A stretch of 64,000 nucleotides of DNA. Origin: JBHJGM01 sp050331815 (GTDB lineage: Bacteria; Verrucomicrobiota; Verrucomicrobiia; Opitutales; JBHJGM01). The notes below the pieces were generated by a model. That model had not been told where the DNA came from. It ran no database searches and saw only the letters and a program-made list of their open reading frames with translations. The position numbers and the translations under genes are program-made. Every line of letters starts with the position of its first letter. The first letter of the stretch is position 1. The stretch covers positions 71,782 to 135,781 of the forward strand of contig JBHJGM010000016.1 of assembly GCA_050331815.1 (NCBI GenBank), written 5' to 3'. Below are positions 18,116 through 27,800 of the stretch, in pieces.

Positions 18116-18510
18116 GCTTCGCGCTCGCGCTGTTTTCGGGCTGCAAAAGCCAGACCGTGAACACCACCGACCCGGCTTTCTCCAACGCCAACCCGACCAA
18201 CGTCACCATCGACCAGGTCGAGACCGACAGTTCGCTGAGCAACAAGGCCGGCATCCTGGGCGTGCGTGAATCGCGCACCCCGGGCGGCTTGCTGCGCATT
18301 CAGGCCGAGATCTTCAACTCGACCAACAAGCGCCAGGAGGTGAACTACCGCGTGGACTGGTTCGACCAAGACGGCATCGTCATCGACTCGCCCATGTCCA
18401 GCTGGAAGCGCATCTCGCTCGCCGGCAAGGACACCCAGCCGATCACCGCCACGGCCCCCTCGCCCAACGCCGCCGACTTCCGCATCAAGCTCGTCGAGCC
18501 CGGCTCCTAA
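18076..18510 (+). CDS. YcfL-like lipoprotein (DUF1425)
   Basis: 144 aa. Lipoprotein signal with LALFSGC, Cys at residue 23. The mature part matches the YcfL/DUF1425 pattern: an immunoglobulin-like small domain with IQAEIFNSTNKRQEVNYRVDWFDQDGIVID and a closing PSPNAADFRIKL. Function unknown; in enterobacteria ycfL is directly upstream of lpoB (ycfM), as here. The start codon lies inside the preceding gene, suggesting coupled translation. Confidence 0.82.
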   Translation: MANNRIVLSIGTLSFALALFSGCKSQTVNTTDPAFSNANPTNVTIDQVETDSSLSNKAGILGVRESRTPGGLLRIQAEIFNSTNKRQEVNYRVDWFDQDGIVIDSPMSSWKRISLAGKDTQPITATAPSPNAADFRIKLVEPGS

Positions 18511-18552
18511 CACACACACCTTTACCGACCAACGCCCACGCACGCACGAACC

Positions 18553-19179
18553 ATGAAGACACAATACGCTTGCCGAATCCTTCTGGCCTCGCTTTTTGCC
18601 GGTGGCCTCTTCGCCCTGAGTGGCTGCACCAGCTCCGAAGGCGCCCGCCGCATCGAATCCGGTGGCACCGAGTCCATCACCACCGTCAACCAGCTCGACA
18701 CCAAGGACGCCGTGGACGCCGCCGCCAAGATGTCCGAGTCGCTGCTCAATTCGGGCGTACTCGGCACCCAGGGCCGGCCCTCCTACATCGCCATTTCCAA
18801 TTACGTTAACAACACCGGCATCCACCTGGACCGCGATCTGGTCGTCAAGCAGATCCGCGTGAGCCTCAACAAGGCCGGGGTGGCCCAGACCATCACGACC
18901 ATCGGTGCTGCCGGCACCGCCGCCAATTCCGAGGATACCCTCGCCACCAATCGCGCCCAGATCAACGACTTCCTCAACGAGGGCAGCGGCCAGACCACCG
19001 TCAAGCCGGAGTACTCGCTGACCTACAAGGCCCTTCGTCAAAGCGCCCGCGCCGGCAACGTCAGCGAAAACACCTTCATCTTCCAGATGTCGCTGACCGA
19101 AATCGCCACCGGGCTCGCCGTCTGGGAAGACCAGACCATGATCACCAAGCAGGGCAAGAAGCCCTCGGTCGGCTGGTAA
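18553..19179 (+). CDS. lpoB: Penicillin-binding protein activator LpoB-like lipoprotein
   Basis: 208 aa. The lipobox ALSGC has its Cys at residue 25, so an outer-membrane lipoprotein is likely. The mature domain matches LpoB: PSYIAISNYVNNTGIHLDRDLVVKQIRVSLNKAG, then EYSLTYKALRQSARAG and FIFQMSLTEIATGLAVWEDQ near the C-terminus. LpoB reaches through peptidoglycan to stimulate the bifunctional synthase PBP1b in E. coli. The long disordered linker of E. coli LpoB is short here (about 25 residues). It closes the cluster; a strong hairpin terminator follows at 19208. Confidence 0.85.
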   Translation: MKTQYACRILLASLFAGGLFALSGCTSSEGARRIESGGTESITTVNQLDTKDAVDAAAKMSESLLNSGVLGTQGRPSYIAISNYVNNTGIHLDRDLVVKQIRVSLNKAGVAQTITTIGAAGTAANSEDTLATNRAQINDFLNEGSGQTTVKPEYSLTYKALRQSARAGNVSENTFIFQMSLTEIATGLAVWEDQTMITKQGKKPSVGW

Positions 19180-19207
19180 ACTTACGTACCTAAGTTTTTA
19201 ATACACC

Positions 19208-19238
19208 ACGCCTCCGGCCTGCCGCCGGGGGCGTTTTT
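19208..19238 (+). terminator. Rho-independent terminator after lpoB
   Basis: An 11-bp stem with one G-T pair (ACGCCTCCGGC, 19208-19218, against GCCGGGGGCGT, 19224-19234) and a five-base loop, followed by TTTTG. It lies 28 bases after the lpoB stop and closes the 14.3-19.2 kb operon. The remaining 165 bases to the next gene hold no supported feature. Confidence 0.88.
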
Positions 19239-19404
19239 GTTTGCGCACCGAAGCCTTCACGCAGGGAAGCAAAATTCACAGGAACAAAAGGGGCGCACAC
19301 CTGGATCTTGGATACGAAACGCCTCAAGTGGCTACGTTCGCGCCACAGGCAAATCGGGCTCCAGCCCATGGCCCGCGCTAGCCTTTTAATCATAAAGCGC
19401 CAGC

Positions 19405-19776
19405 TTATTCCTCCAGCCGGTGCGCTTCAAGGGCTGTCTGATCGACAAACTCAATGGCCGCCTCCGCCGTAGCTTCAAGAATTACCGGCGGCGCGACACC
19501 CGCCTCGTAAGCCTCCTGCCAGCGTTGCGCACAGAGGCACCAGCGGTCGCCCGGCATCAGCCCCGGAAAGTGATACTCCGGACGCGGCGTGCTCAAATCG
19601 TTGCCGCGGCCTTGGGAAAATTCCAGAAACTCAGCCGTCACCTGCGCGCAGACCACGTGCACGCCGAGATCATCACGCCCGGTCCGGCAGCAGCCATCGC
19701 GAAAAAAGCCCGTCATCGGGTCGGTGGAACAAGGCACCAGCCCAGTGCCCAAAACGTTGCGTCCGCTTGTCGCCAT
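19405..19776 (-). CDS. DUF2237 family protein
   Basis: 123 aa from the ATG at 19776; the frame is open upstream but the family begins at NVLGTGL. The match is strong along the whole length: NVLGTGLVPCSTDPMTGFFRDG, CCRTGRDDLGVHVVCA, EFLEFSQGRGNDLSTPRPE, and FPGLMPGDRWCLCAQRWQEA. Several cysteines (PCSTDP, GCC, VVCA, WCLCA) are conserved in the family and suggest a metal or redox site, but no activity is established. It diverges from the ADP-ribosylglycohydrolase gene by 82 bases, so they may share a control region. Confidence 0.9.
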   Translation of the reverse strand: MATSGRNVLGTGLVPCSTDPMTGFFRDGCCRTGRDDLGVHVVCAQVTAEFLEFSQGRGNDLSTPRPEYHFPGLMPGDRWCLCAQRWQEAYEAGVAPPVILEATAEAAIEFVDQTALEAHRLEE

Positions 19777-19858
19777 ACAGGCATCCTCGCCACCTTCGTG
19801 CCGGTGTCCAGCGCGCGGACTATTTTTGACAGACTCCCGCTTTCGGGCAGGTTGCTGC

Positions 19859-20893
19859 ATGACGCAATCCGCCGCCCAAGCGCCCGCCCGTCCCGAACTC
19901 GATGCCCAGCCCGCCGGCATGCTCGCCGGTCTTTTCATCGGCGACGCCCTGGCCATGCCGGTGCACTGGTACTACGACCCCGAAGCCCTTCGCAAGGACT
20001 ACGGAGAGGTGCGCGCATACCTGGCCCCGCGCAACCCACACCCCTTCAGCATTCTCTGGCGCTCCAGCTACAAAGCGCCCAATCCGCGCGGCGAAATCCT
20101 GCATGACCAGGTACGCTACTGGGGCCAGCGCGACGTGCACTATCACCAGTTTCAAAAGGCCGGCGAAAACACCCTCACCGCCAAGCTTTGTCGCCTGCTT
20201 TGGCAGAGCCTGCACGAGGACGGCGGCTGGAATCCGGATGCCTACCTCCAGCGCTACATCGCCTATTTGACGACGCCGGGCACCCACAACGATACCTACC
20301 TCGAGGAATGCCACCGCGACTTTTTCGCCAACTACGCTCGCGGTGCTGAACCCCGCCAGTGTGCCACCGAGGAGAAACACATCGCCGGGCTCGCCGCGCT
20401 CTTCCCCATCCTCGCCCACGAAACCAGCGACCTTGCGTCCGCTCGCGCCCATGCCCTCGAACGCCTGGAGTTGACCCACCCGGGCCACCGCATGCGCTGG
20501 GCAGCCAACCTGATGCTCGACCTCTTTGATCGCGTGCACCAAGGCACCCACATTCAGGAGGCCGCAACTCAGCTGCTGCCCAGAGTTGCAAAAAGTGTCT
20601 CCGCCGACCAGTGGCAGCACCTGCTGAGTCAGAACACCACCGCCGTGCTCAACCGCGCCATCGGCACGGTCTGCTACGTGGAGCAAGCAGTGCCCGCCAT
20701 ACTGTACCTGCTCTGCAAGCATGGCGAAGATCCCGAACAGGCCCTTATTGAAAATACCCACGCAGGCGGCGACAACGTGCACCGAGGCGCAGTGCTCGGC
20801 GCGCTGCTGGGGTACGCGCACGGCATCGATGCCTGGCCCCAGCGCTGGCGAGAGGGTCTGGTTGAAGGCCTACCCTTTTCTACGCAAACTTAG
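19859..20893 (+). CDS. ADP-ribosylglycohydrolase family protein
   Basis: 344 aa from ATG 19859. The N-terminal GLFIGDALAMPVHWYYDP and the C-terminal GGDNVHRGAVLGALLGYAHG correspond to the two metal-binding regions of the ARH/DraG fold (GDALG and GGDxD). The second is imperfect, with VH where Asp-Thr is common, so the dinuclear magnesium site may be altered. Substrate could be ADP-ribosylated protein or a free ADP-ribosyl conjugate; the family is broad. It converges with the large hydrolase gene on the other strand. Confidence 0.8.
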   Translation: MTQSAAQAPARPELDAQPAGMLAGLFIGDALAMPVHWYYDPEALRKDYGEVRAYLAPRNPHPFSILWRSSYKAPNPRGEILHDQVRYWGQRDVHYHQFQKAGENTLTAKLCRLLWQSLHEDGGWNPDAYLQRYIAYLTTPGTHNDTYLEECHRDFFANYARGAEPRQCATEEKHIAGLAALFPILAHETSDLASARAHALERLELTHPGHRMRWAANLMLDLFDRVHQGTHIQEAATQLLPRVAKSVSADQWQHLLSQNTTAVLNRAIGTVCYVEQAVPAILYLLCKHGEDPEQALIENTHAGGDNVHRGAVLGALLGYAHGIDAWPQRWREGLVEGLPFSTQT

Positions 20894-20916
20894 CCGGTCG
20901 CAGGTGGGCGCGCGGT

Positions 20917-23742
20917 TTATCCACGCAGCACCACGTACAGGGCGTCCTCCGGCAGCGTCAGCTTCATCCAGTCTCCCTCGGCTTTCACGAAGTCCGCTTC
21001 ACCGCGCGGCAGGCCATTAGCATCCAAAACGACTGCTTCCTTCAGGCCGGCGTTGCGTATCCACAAAACCCCTTCAGCCCGGCGAATCATCCAGGGAGTC
21101 TCGCCAGTCTCCATAATGCGCTGAGCCGCCATCGGCTTGCCCTCGATCTTCAAGTTAATCTTCTCGGTCTTCCACCCGTTAGGCTCCTGATACGTGCCGA
21201 TCTGAACCAGCACCTTTTTCGAAGCCTTCAGCGGCTGCTCGTCAAGCGCAACGGTCGTGATGGCCGCGTATTCATTTTTCACGGACAGCTTCACGTCGCC
21301 CAAGTCAATGCCCTCGGCTTTGCCCAGGTAGCCGCTGGCCGCCTGCACGCGCGGCGATTTGATCAGGTACAGCCCACGCTCGTGGTGTATCTCCACCTCG
21401 CCGGTCGAACTGCGCACCATCGCCTTTTCGTGGTCGATGTGCTCGCGATAGCTCTCGTCGATTTCGGTCTCGGAGGGGTCCGCCCCGTACTCGACGAGGA
21501 CCGGTCCCACTAGAAAGGCCAGCGGATCGATCGGCGACTCCAGCTTCAAGTCCGGCGCCATCAGCCCCTGGTCCCGATTCGGGTCAAAGGAAGCGCTTTC
21601 GGCCGTCAGGGGCAGGGTCTCATCCCAGATGTTTTCCAGGCTGCGTCGCTCCACGATCACCGGGTCGGCTTCCTGCAGCATTCCGGTACGGTAGAGCAGG
21701 GCCGACGCCGGGAATTGTCCCAGTTGCATCGGCGTCGCGAAGGTCCACTTGGTCAGGCTGCTGTTGCGCCCGCCCTGCACGGCGGGAATCCACTCGGGCT
21801 TGCCGGTGGCGAACCAGAAAAACGCATCCACCCCGTTGACCGACTGCTGCGAGGCTACCACCAGCGGGCCCTCGCTTTCGTAGCGATTCGGCGGCACCCA
21901 CAAGCTCTCCGGAATGATGAACGGGTGCCCCCAGGTTTGACGCGCGTTGGTCGGAAACTCCCGCGGGCTGAGCGCACCCAGCTTGTTGGTGTAAATATGG
22001 TCAGGTAGAATCTGCCAGCCGCGCGTACGGCCGGTATGCAGCGCACCAAAGTAGTGGTTCTTCCCGCTGACCTCATTGGCCGTGTAGCTCCAGCGCTCGG
22101 CGTCGCTCACCAAAACCGGGTCTACTGTTTTCCAGTTGCCGGCGTTGATCAACTGCGGCGCGCCGAGATCCTCACGCAAAAAGCGCGCGATCTCCGTATT
22201 GAAGTTGTACATCGTGCGCGCGAAAAATTCGAGCTGGTCGGCCCGTCGCTTGAGAAAACCAGCGTTGTCGCCCTTCGACTCCACGCCGCCCTGCGAAAAC
22301 TCCCACACCAGCATGATGGCTGGTAGACCGTCTTTCCAGTCCTCGCCGCGGAAGTCGTAACGATAGCCGTGCCAGGCCTCCTTGGTCTTCTCAATCGAGC
22401 CGTACTTCTCGATCAGCCAGTCGCGAAACTGCTGCTTCAAAAGTACCTCTGCCTCGCCCCGCACATTCTGAAAGGTGAAGAAGAGCATGCTGTCCTCGTT
22501 CTGCAGCTGAATGACCGCCACCGCTGGCTCGTCCTTCAGAGGAACGCCCGTGTACGGATTCGGACGCGTGTACAACGCCCGCAGGTAGCCCTTGTACGCC
22601 TCCTGAACTTCCGGCACAAAGAAGACCAGCCCGGCCAGGTTGCCGTTCACCGGGTTGGGAATCTCCCAATTGGCTTCCCGGCGCGTATGCGATCCCCAGT
22701 AAGGCGAGAGGATGGTGTAAATCCCGGCTTCCTTCATCCCCGCCACCAGCTTGAACGCCTCGTCCAGCTCCTTTTCGTCGACGTCATTCAGTTCAACGGT
22801 TTTTCCGTCACGGCGTTCCCGGCGTGAAACCTGAGGTGCCAGATCGCCATGCCAGCGTATCACGTTGACGCCGCGCTTCGCCAAAAACTCCGCGTGGCGC
22901 TTCATCTCGTCGATGGACAGGCTGCGCTGATTGTAATTTGTACCCGCCCAAAACCGCAGCGGCTGCCCGTCGGCGCGGACAAAGCTGTGGCCATCCTCGC
23001 TCAACCGCACGAAGCCGCTCTGGCCGGCCACGTCCTCGTTGAGGTAGCGCAAATCGAGCAGCGACTCCTCTGAGAGCGGGTCCGTACTCGGCTCAAAGGG
23101 CCACATCTTGGACGCATCCTGGGTGATGACATTCGGGTTCGTCTCGCCCGGTCGGTACTGCCCGTTGGGCTCAAAACCTTCCGTGGTCAGCACGAAGCAA
23201 TCGATCGCTGCGTGTGGCTTTTCGTTCTCCGGGTCGCCTAGCAAAAAGGTTAACGTGTGCGTGCCGGCATCCAGATCGTGAGAGCCAAACTTCAGCCAGG
23301 CGTAATGCTTGCCGCCGGTACCGCCGTCGAGGGCCAGGTTGCGCTCATCGCGAAAACGCCGCACATACCCCTCGGTGCGGCGATTGCGGTTGTCCTCCCC
23401 GCGCAGTGCCCGCGGCTTGATAACACCGGCTTCCTCCCCGTTGACCGCGTAAGTAAAACCGTTGCCGGCCCCGCGGACCCACAACGTATACGAACCGCTC
23501 TCGGGGATCTCGACCGAGTAAGTCACTCGACCCATCGCCTGGTCCGGCTCCTTGAAGCTCGCGACCTTGGCACCTCCCGACAGGCCGTCTTTACGCACGG
23601 CTTCCCACCACGCGTTGGAGGTGGTCTCCGCCGAGTCATGGGCCTCGCCTTCGATCCAGAGAAAAGCGCCAAGACTGGCCGGAGCTAGACCTGCAAGGCA
23701 GGCCAACGTTACAGAACAAGAGAGAAGCGTGCGTGGTTTCAT
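20917..23742 (-). CDS. Large secreted putative glycoside hydrolase (clan GH-A-like TIM barrel with N-terminal carbohydrate-binding-like domain)
   Basis: 941 aa. Signal peptide about 1-25 (LLSCSVTLACLAGLAPASLG). Residues 28-185 look like a carbohydrate-binding beta-sandwich (FLWIEGEAHDS, SGSYTLWVRGAGNGFTYAVNG, AGTHTLTFLLGDPEN). From about 240 a TIM-barrel-like region follows: LRFWAGTNYNQRSLSIDEMKRH, AKRGVNVIRWHGD, and AVAVIQLQNEDSMLF with the Asn-Glu acid/base pair near 415. A second Glu in HPFIIPESLWVPP near 612 is a plausible nucleophile. The C-terminal 200 residues are strand-rich. Secretion and architecture fit polysaccharide hydrolysis; the family and substrate are not identifiable by eye. 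Confidence 0.75.
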   Translation of the reverse strand: MKPRTLLSCSVTLACLAGLAPASLGAFLWIEGEAHDSAETTSNAWWEAVRKDGLSGGAKVASFKEPDQAMGRVTYSVEIPESGSYTLWVRGAGNGFTYAVNGEEAGVIKPRALRGEDNRNRRTEGYVRRFRDERNLALDGGTGGKHYAWLKFGSHDLDAGTHTLTFLLGDPENEKPHAAIDCFVLTTEGFEPNGQYRPGETNPNVITQDASKMWPFEPSTDPLSEESLLDLRYLNEDVAGQSGFVRLSEDGHSFVRADGQPLRFWAGTNYNQRSLSIDEMKRHAEFLAKRGVNVIRWHGDLAPQVSRRERRDGKTVELNDVDEKELDEAFKLVAGMKEAGIYTILSPYWGSHTRREANWEIPNPVNGNLAGLVFFVPEVQEAYKGYLRALYTRPNPYTGVPLKDEPAVAVIQLQNEDSMLFFTFQNVRGEAEVLLKQQFRDWLIEKYGSIEKTKEAWHGYRYDFRGEDWKDGLPAIMLVWEFSQGGVESKGDNAGFLKRRADQLEFFARTMYNFNTEIARFLREDLGAPQLINAGNWKTVDPVLVSDAERWSYTANEVSGKNHYFGALHTGRTRGWQILPDHIYTNKLGALSPREFPTNARQTWGHPFIIPESLWVPPNRYESEGPLVVASQQSVNGVDAFFWFATGKPEWIPAVQGGRNSSLTKWTFATPMQLGQFPASALLYRTGMLQEADPVIVERRSLENIWDETLPLTAESASFDPNRDQGLMAPDLKLESPIDPLAFLVGPVLVEYGADPSETEIDESYREHIDHEKAMVRSSTGEVEIHHERGLYLIKSPRVQAASGYLGKAEGIDLGDVKLSVKNEYAAITTVALDEQPLKASKKVLVQIGTYQEPNGWKTEKINLKIEGKPMAAQRIMETGETPWMIRRAEGVLWIRNAGLKEAVVLDANGLPRGEADFVKAEGDWMKLTLPEDALYVVLRG

Positions 23743-23810
23743 AGGGGATTGCTGATTAAATGTTTAAGCCAATAAAGTCCGATTTCGCAGCCCGAGGTTC
23801 CCTCGGGAAC

Positions 23811-24770
23811 TCAGGGCAGGCGGCGTCCGCGTCCGGCCACCCACAGCGCGTACCAATCCTCGCGCGAGAGCTCCAACCCGGCAGCCTGTGCAGCGTTGCG
23901 GATGCGCTCCGGCCCGGTCGTGCCAATCAGCGGCTGAAACCGTCCCGGGTGACGCAACAGCCAGCCCACCACCACGGCTTCGTTCGGCACGTCGTACTTC
24001 GCGGCCATCTCCGTCACCTTTTCCCGCGCACCCTGGATGCGGTCATTGTCGTCAGGAGATTCCCTGCCAGAGAGCTTTCCCTTGGCCAGCGGCCCCCACG
24101 GCTGCGGCGTGATTCCATGCAGCCGACAGTAATCCAGACAGCCGTGCTGCCGCGTCGGATTCACCTCGTCGATGTCACGATTGAAATCCACGCCCTCATC
24201 CAACATCTGCGTGTGCAGCAAACTCAACTCCACCTGATTGAAGCGCAGCGGCTGCTTCACAAATTGTCGCAGCAGGGCCATCTGCCCGGCGGTCTGATTA
24301 CTCACCCCAAAATGGCGCACCTTGCCCGACTGCTCCAGATCCTCAAAAGCGCGGGCCACTTCCTCTGGCTCCATCAACGCGTCCGGTCGGTGCAGCAGCA
24401 GCGAGTCCAGGTACCCGGTCTCCAGTCGTTTCAGGCAGCCTTCGACAGCCTCCACGATATGCGCATGGCTGAAATCAAAGCCGAATCCCGGTCGGATGCC
24501 CACCTTGCCCTGAATCCAGAGCGACTCCCGTTGCAGCCCCAGGTCCGTGACCGCCGCCGCGAAAACCTCCTCGCTCCGGCCCCGGCAATAAATATCCGCG
24601 TGATCGAAGAAGTTGATTCCGCTCTCCACGGCAGCTTCCAGAGCGGCTCGGCCACGCGGCAGCAGCTCGGCCACGGGCGTCTGACCATCCCAGGTTTTAC
24701 CAAAGGTCATGCAGCCCAGCCCGATACGGGAAGGCTTCAACCGGCTTTCGAAGTGCTCCAGAAACTGCAT
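23811..24770 (-). CDS. Aldo/keto reductase
   Basis: 319 aa if started at ATG 24770 (MQFLEHF); ATGs upstream at 24794 and an alternative at 24806 are also possible. NADPH-dependent oxidoreductase with a TIM barrel. The catalytic tetrad is visible: Asp and Tyr in NFFDHADIYCRG, Lys in IQGKVG and His in LLLHRPD. LIGTTGPERI near the C-terminus is the cofactor phosphate-binding segment. It resembles the YdhF-type subgroup. Lying between two large glycoside-hydrolase-like genes, it may act on a released sugar, but that is inference. Confidence 0.9.
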   Translation of the reverse strand: MQFLEHFESRLKPSRIGLGCMTFGKTWDGQTPVAELLPRGRAALEAAVESGINFFDHADIYCRGRSEEVFAAAVTDLGLQRESLWIQGKVGIRPGFGFDFSHAHIVEAVEGCLKRLETGYLDSLLLHRPDALMEPEEVARAFEDLEQSGKVRHFGVSNQTAGQMALLRQFVKQPLRFNQVELSLLHTQMLDEGVDFNRDIDEVNPTRQHGCLDYCRLHGITPQPWGPLAKGKLSGRESPDDNDRIQGAREKVTEMAAKYDVPNEAVVVGWLLRHPGRFQPLIGTTGPERIRNAAQAAGLELSREDWYALWVAGRGRRLP

Positions 24771-24824
24771 CCCGCAATGCCAAGGCCCAATCATGAGCCA
24801 AGGCAAGGCTGGGTTCCAGCTTCG

Positions 24825-27800
24825 CTATTCGTCATCTACCAGTTCCGTTAGCACGAAGATGAACAGCCGGGGCACGTCGCCCACCGCCTGCACGCTGCGA
24901 TACTGCACACGCTCGTAGCCCGGGGCCACGCCCGCCTGACTTTGCGCGGGCTCGGTCACCAGCACCGTGCCGTTGGCATCGCTGGGTCCGCGCCATGCAC
25001 TGGCATCGTCGAGCACCTCGGTCACGAACGCCGCTCGCGAGACATTCGCATCGTCGTTGCGACGGATGAAGGTCGCGTAGAGGAAATTGCCGACCACCTC
25101 GATAGTCTCCTCCGGAACGGAATTGAAGTCGTCTGGATCGGAGCCTCCGGCATACTCGCCGGCGTTATTCACGCCGTCCATGTCGGGGTCAGCGTCCGGG
25201 TCGGCATCCGAACCCGACAGGCCATTGTCGAGCGCCCACTGGTCGTAGCCGGCCGGACCACCAAAGATAGACGGCACCACCGAGCTGAAGGTCTCCCCAA
25301 AACGAAAGTCATCGGCCTCGGCCTGATTCGCGCCAGTTGAGCCATACCATCCGTACCCACGCAGTAGCAAGTCGACCGCACCGTTGGTGGTCAATTCGGC
25401 ATCAGGCGTGGCGGGTGGCTGGAAGGTCACCGGCGGATCGACGTAGAGGCGCAGCGTGTCGCTGGTTGCACCGAAATCAATCGCTGCCACAACCAGCTGG
25501 ACCGTGTTGGTCAGGCGCGCCTTCGAGGACGTGACCACCGTCTGGCTGTTGCTCTCGGCCGCGCTGTCGCGAGCCGTCAACGACCAGAAGCCATCCGTAA
25601 CGCTGACCGTGGCCAGGCGTTGGTCCGTCAGCTGCGTCTGGTTTCCGCTCGCGAGCACGAGGATGCGCGTGTTGGGTGCCCCCGGGGCAAAGCGCGCCAG
25701 GAAACTCACCCAAAGGGTCGTGCCAGGCTCGCCGATGGCAGTGCTGTCCGCCGTCGAAACCAGCGGCCCAAACGCGCTGACATCCAGGAGCCGGCTGGCG
25801 GACCGGAACTGGTCGCCGCCCACCACGTATTGCCCGCCCGAGGTGATCAGGTCCGGGTAGCTGAAGGGGGTGATGTCCGCGATGACAAAGCCCGGGGAGT
25901 TAGCCTGCACCACCCATTCACCGGAGAAACCGGTTCCGGTTGTTTGCGCGTCGAGCACGCCGACGGTGCCGGACTCAAAATCCTCGAAGGCGATCGGATC
26001 TTCCGACGGAGGAGGGGGTGGAGGCGGCGGAGACGGATCCATCACCAACGCGCCGAAACTGTCAGCGAAGACAAAGTCATCGGCCGCTGCCTGATTGGAC
26101 CCGGATCCACCAAACCAGCCCAGGCTGCGGAAAAGCATATCGACCGCGCCATTGGTAGTCAGCGTCGCGTCGGCGGTCAACGGAGCCGTCATATCCAGCG
26201 GCGGATCTACGTAGAGTCGCAGCGTGTCGCTGTCCGTGCCAAACTCAACCGCCACAGCGATCAGTTGCACCGTGTCCACCAGCGCCGGTTTGGTCGATTC
26301 GGCAACGGTGCGGCTGTTCGCGTCGCTAGCGCTGTCGCGCGCGCTCAAGGCCCAGTTCCCATTTTGGATATCGATCGTGGCCAGGCGCTGCGACGAATTT
26401 TGAGTGGTGCTCCCGTCGGCCAAAACGACTACGCGGCGGTCCGTCACGGCGTTCATCCGGATGAGGAAACGCATCCAGAGCGTCGTACCGGTTTGGCCAA
26501 TGGCCGTGTCGTCGGCCGAAGCGATCAGCGGTCCAAAGCCCGACACATCCAACAGGTGCGTCGCGGAGCGGAAACTGTCGCCGCCCACCACGTACTGGCC
26601 GCCTGAAGTGGTCAGGCCCGGATACGTCAGCGGGGTATCGTCTTCGATGGCGAAGCCGGGAGAATTGCTGCCGTTTTGCACATTCCATTCCTCGGCAAAG
26701 CCCACGCCCGTGACTTGTTCGTGCAACAATCCGAGCGCGCCCAGCTCAAAGTCGTCCGAGGCAAAAATTTGGTCGGACGGTGCGGACAACGCGAAACAGT
26801 TAAAGATGCGGTAGGCCGGGTCCCCGTCGGGATCGAGTGCGCGCAGCAGGATGGTTTCCGAAGATGCTGCGGTCGGCGTGCCGCTGATCGTAATCAGTGG
26901 CGCGGTGCCGGAGGTCAGGCTCAGACTCAGTCCTTCCGGCAAAAAGCCGCCGATCTGCTCCAGTTCAATCGAACCGTCGCCGGTGATTTCAATCTCAACA
27001 AAATAAGGCGTACCCACGGTGGCCGGCGGCAGCTCGGTCTCGGTCAGAAATTCGGGCACGGTGCCCACCGGGTCGTCGATGTGGTTGATGCTTGCCTGCT
27101 CCTGCACCCAGTCCAGCAGGAAGCGCCACTTTACCGCGTAGCCGGGCACGAGCGGATCGATTGGTTGGTCAAGGTACTCCAGGTGACCCCAAAAGCCAAA
27201 CTTGCCCCAAAGCGACACATCGACAAAGGCATCGTGCGTGCGCAGGCCCAACTGCTTGGCCAGCGTCAGGTGGATCCGGTACATCTCCGCAATGCGCGGA
27301 TGCCGATTCAGTGCCGCCATAAAGTCGGTGATGCCGTCGTCGTCCGGACTGCCCAAGTCGAGCGCATCGGTGGGATTGTTCGGGCCGCCCTCATAGGCCA
27401 CGATCGGCACGTTGAAATCCAGTGCGATGTTGCGATTCTTCTGACCGAATCCACCACCGGCACCGGTTTGGTCCACCCCGGAGGTGACCGGCGTCAGGCT
27501 CAGCAAACGCCGCTCCCACTCGTCAAAGGCCAGGTTGAGGTTCGCCTCGCTCGGGTCGTCTTCGATCCCTTCGTCACGCACCCAAAACTGCATGCTCTGG
27601 CCAAAATACGTCGTGACAGCCAACACGTCCGGCTGGGTCGCCTGTGTGTAGCCGCCGTCACCTACGATGGTGTTGCCGGATGTCGCCGTCGGCAGCATCG
27701 GACCGTAGGCAAACGCCTCCGTCAGAAATCCGCGTGTGTAATTCTCACCGGTTGTATTTGCGCCCGTCCAGGCGCTGGCCACGCGCACCAAGCGATCCGT

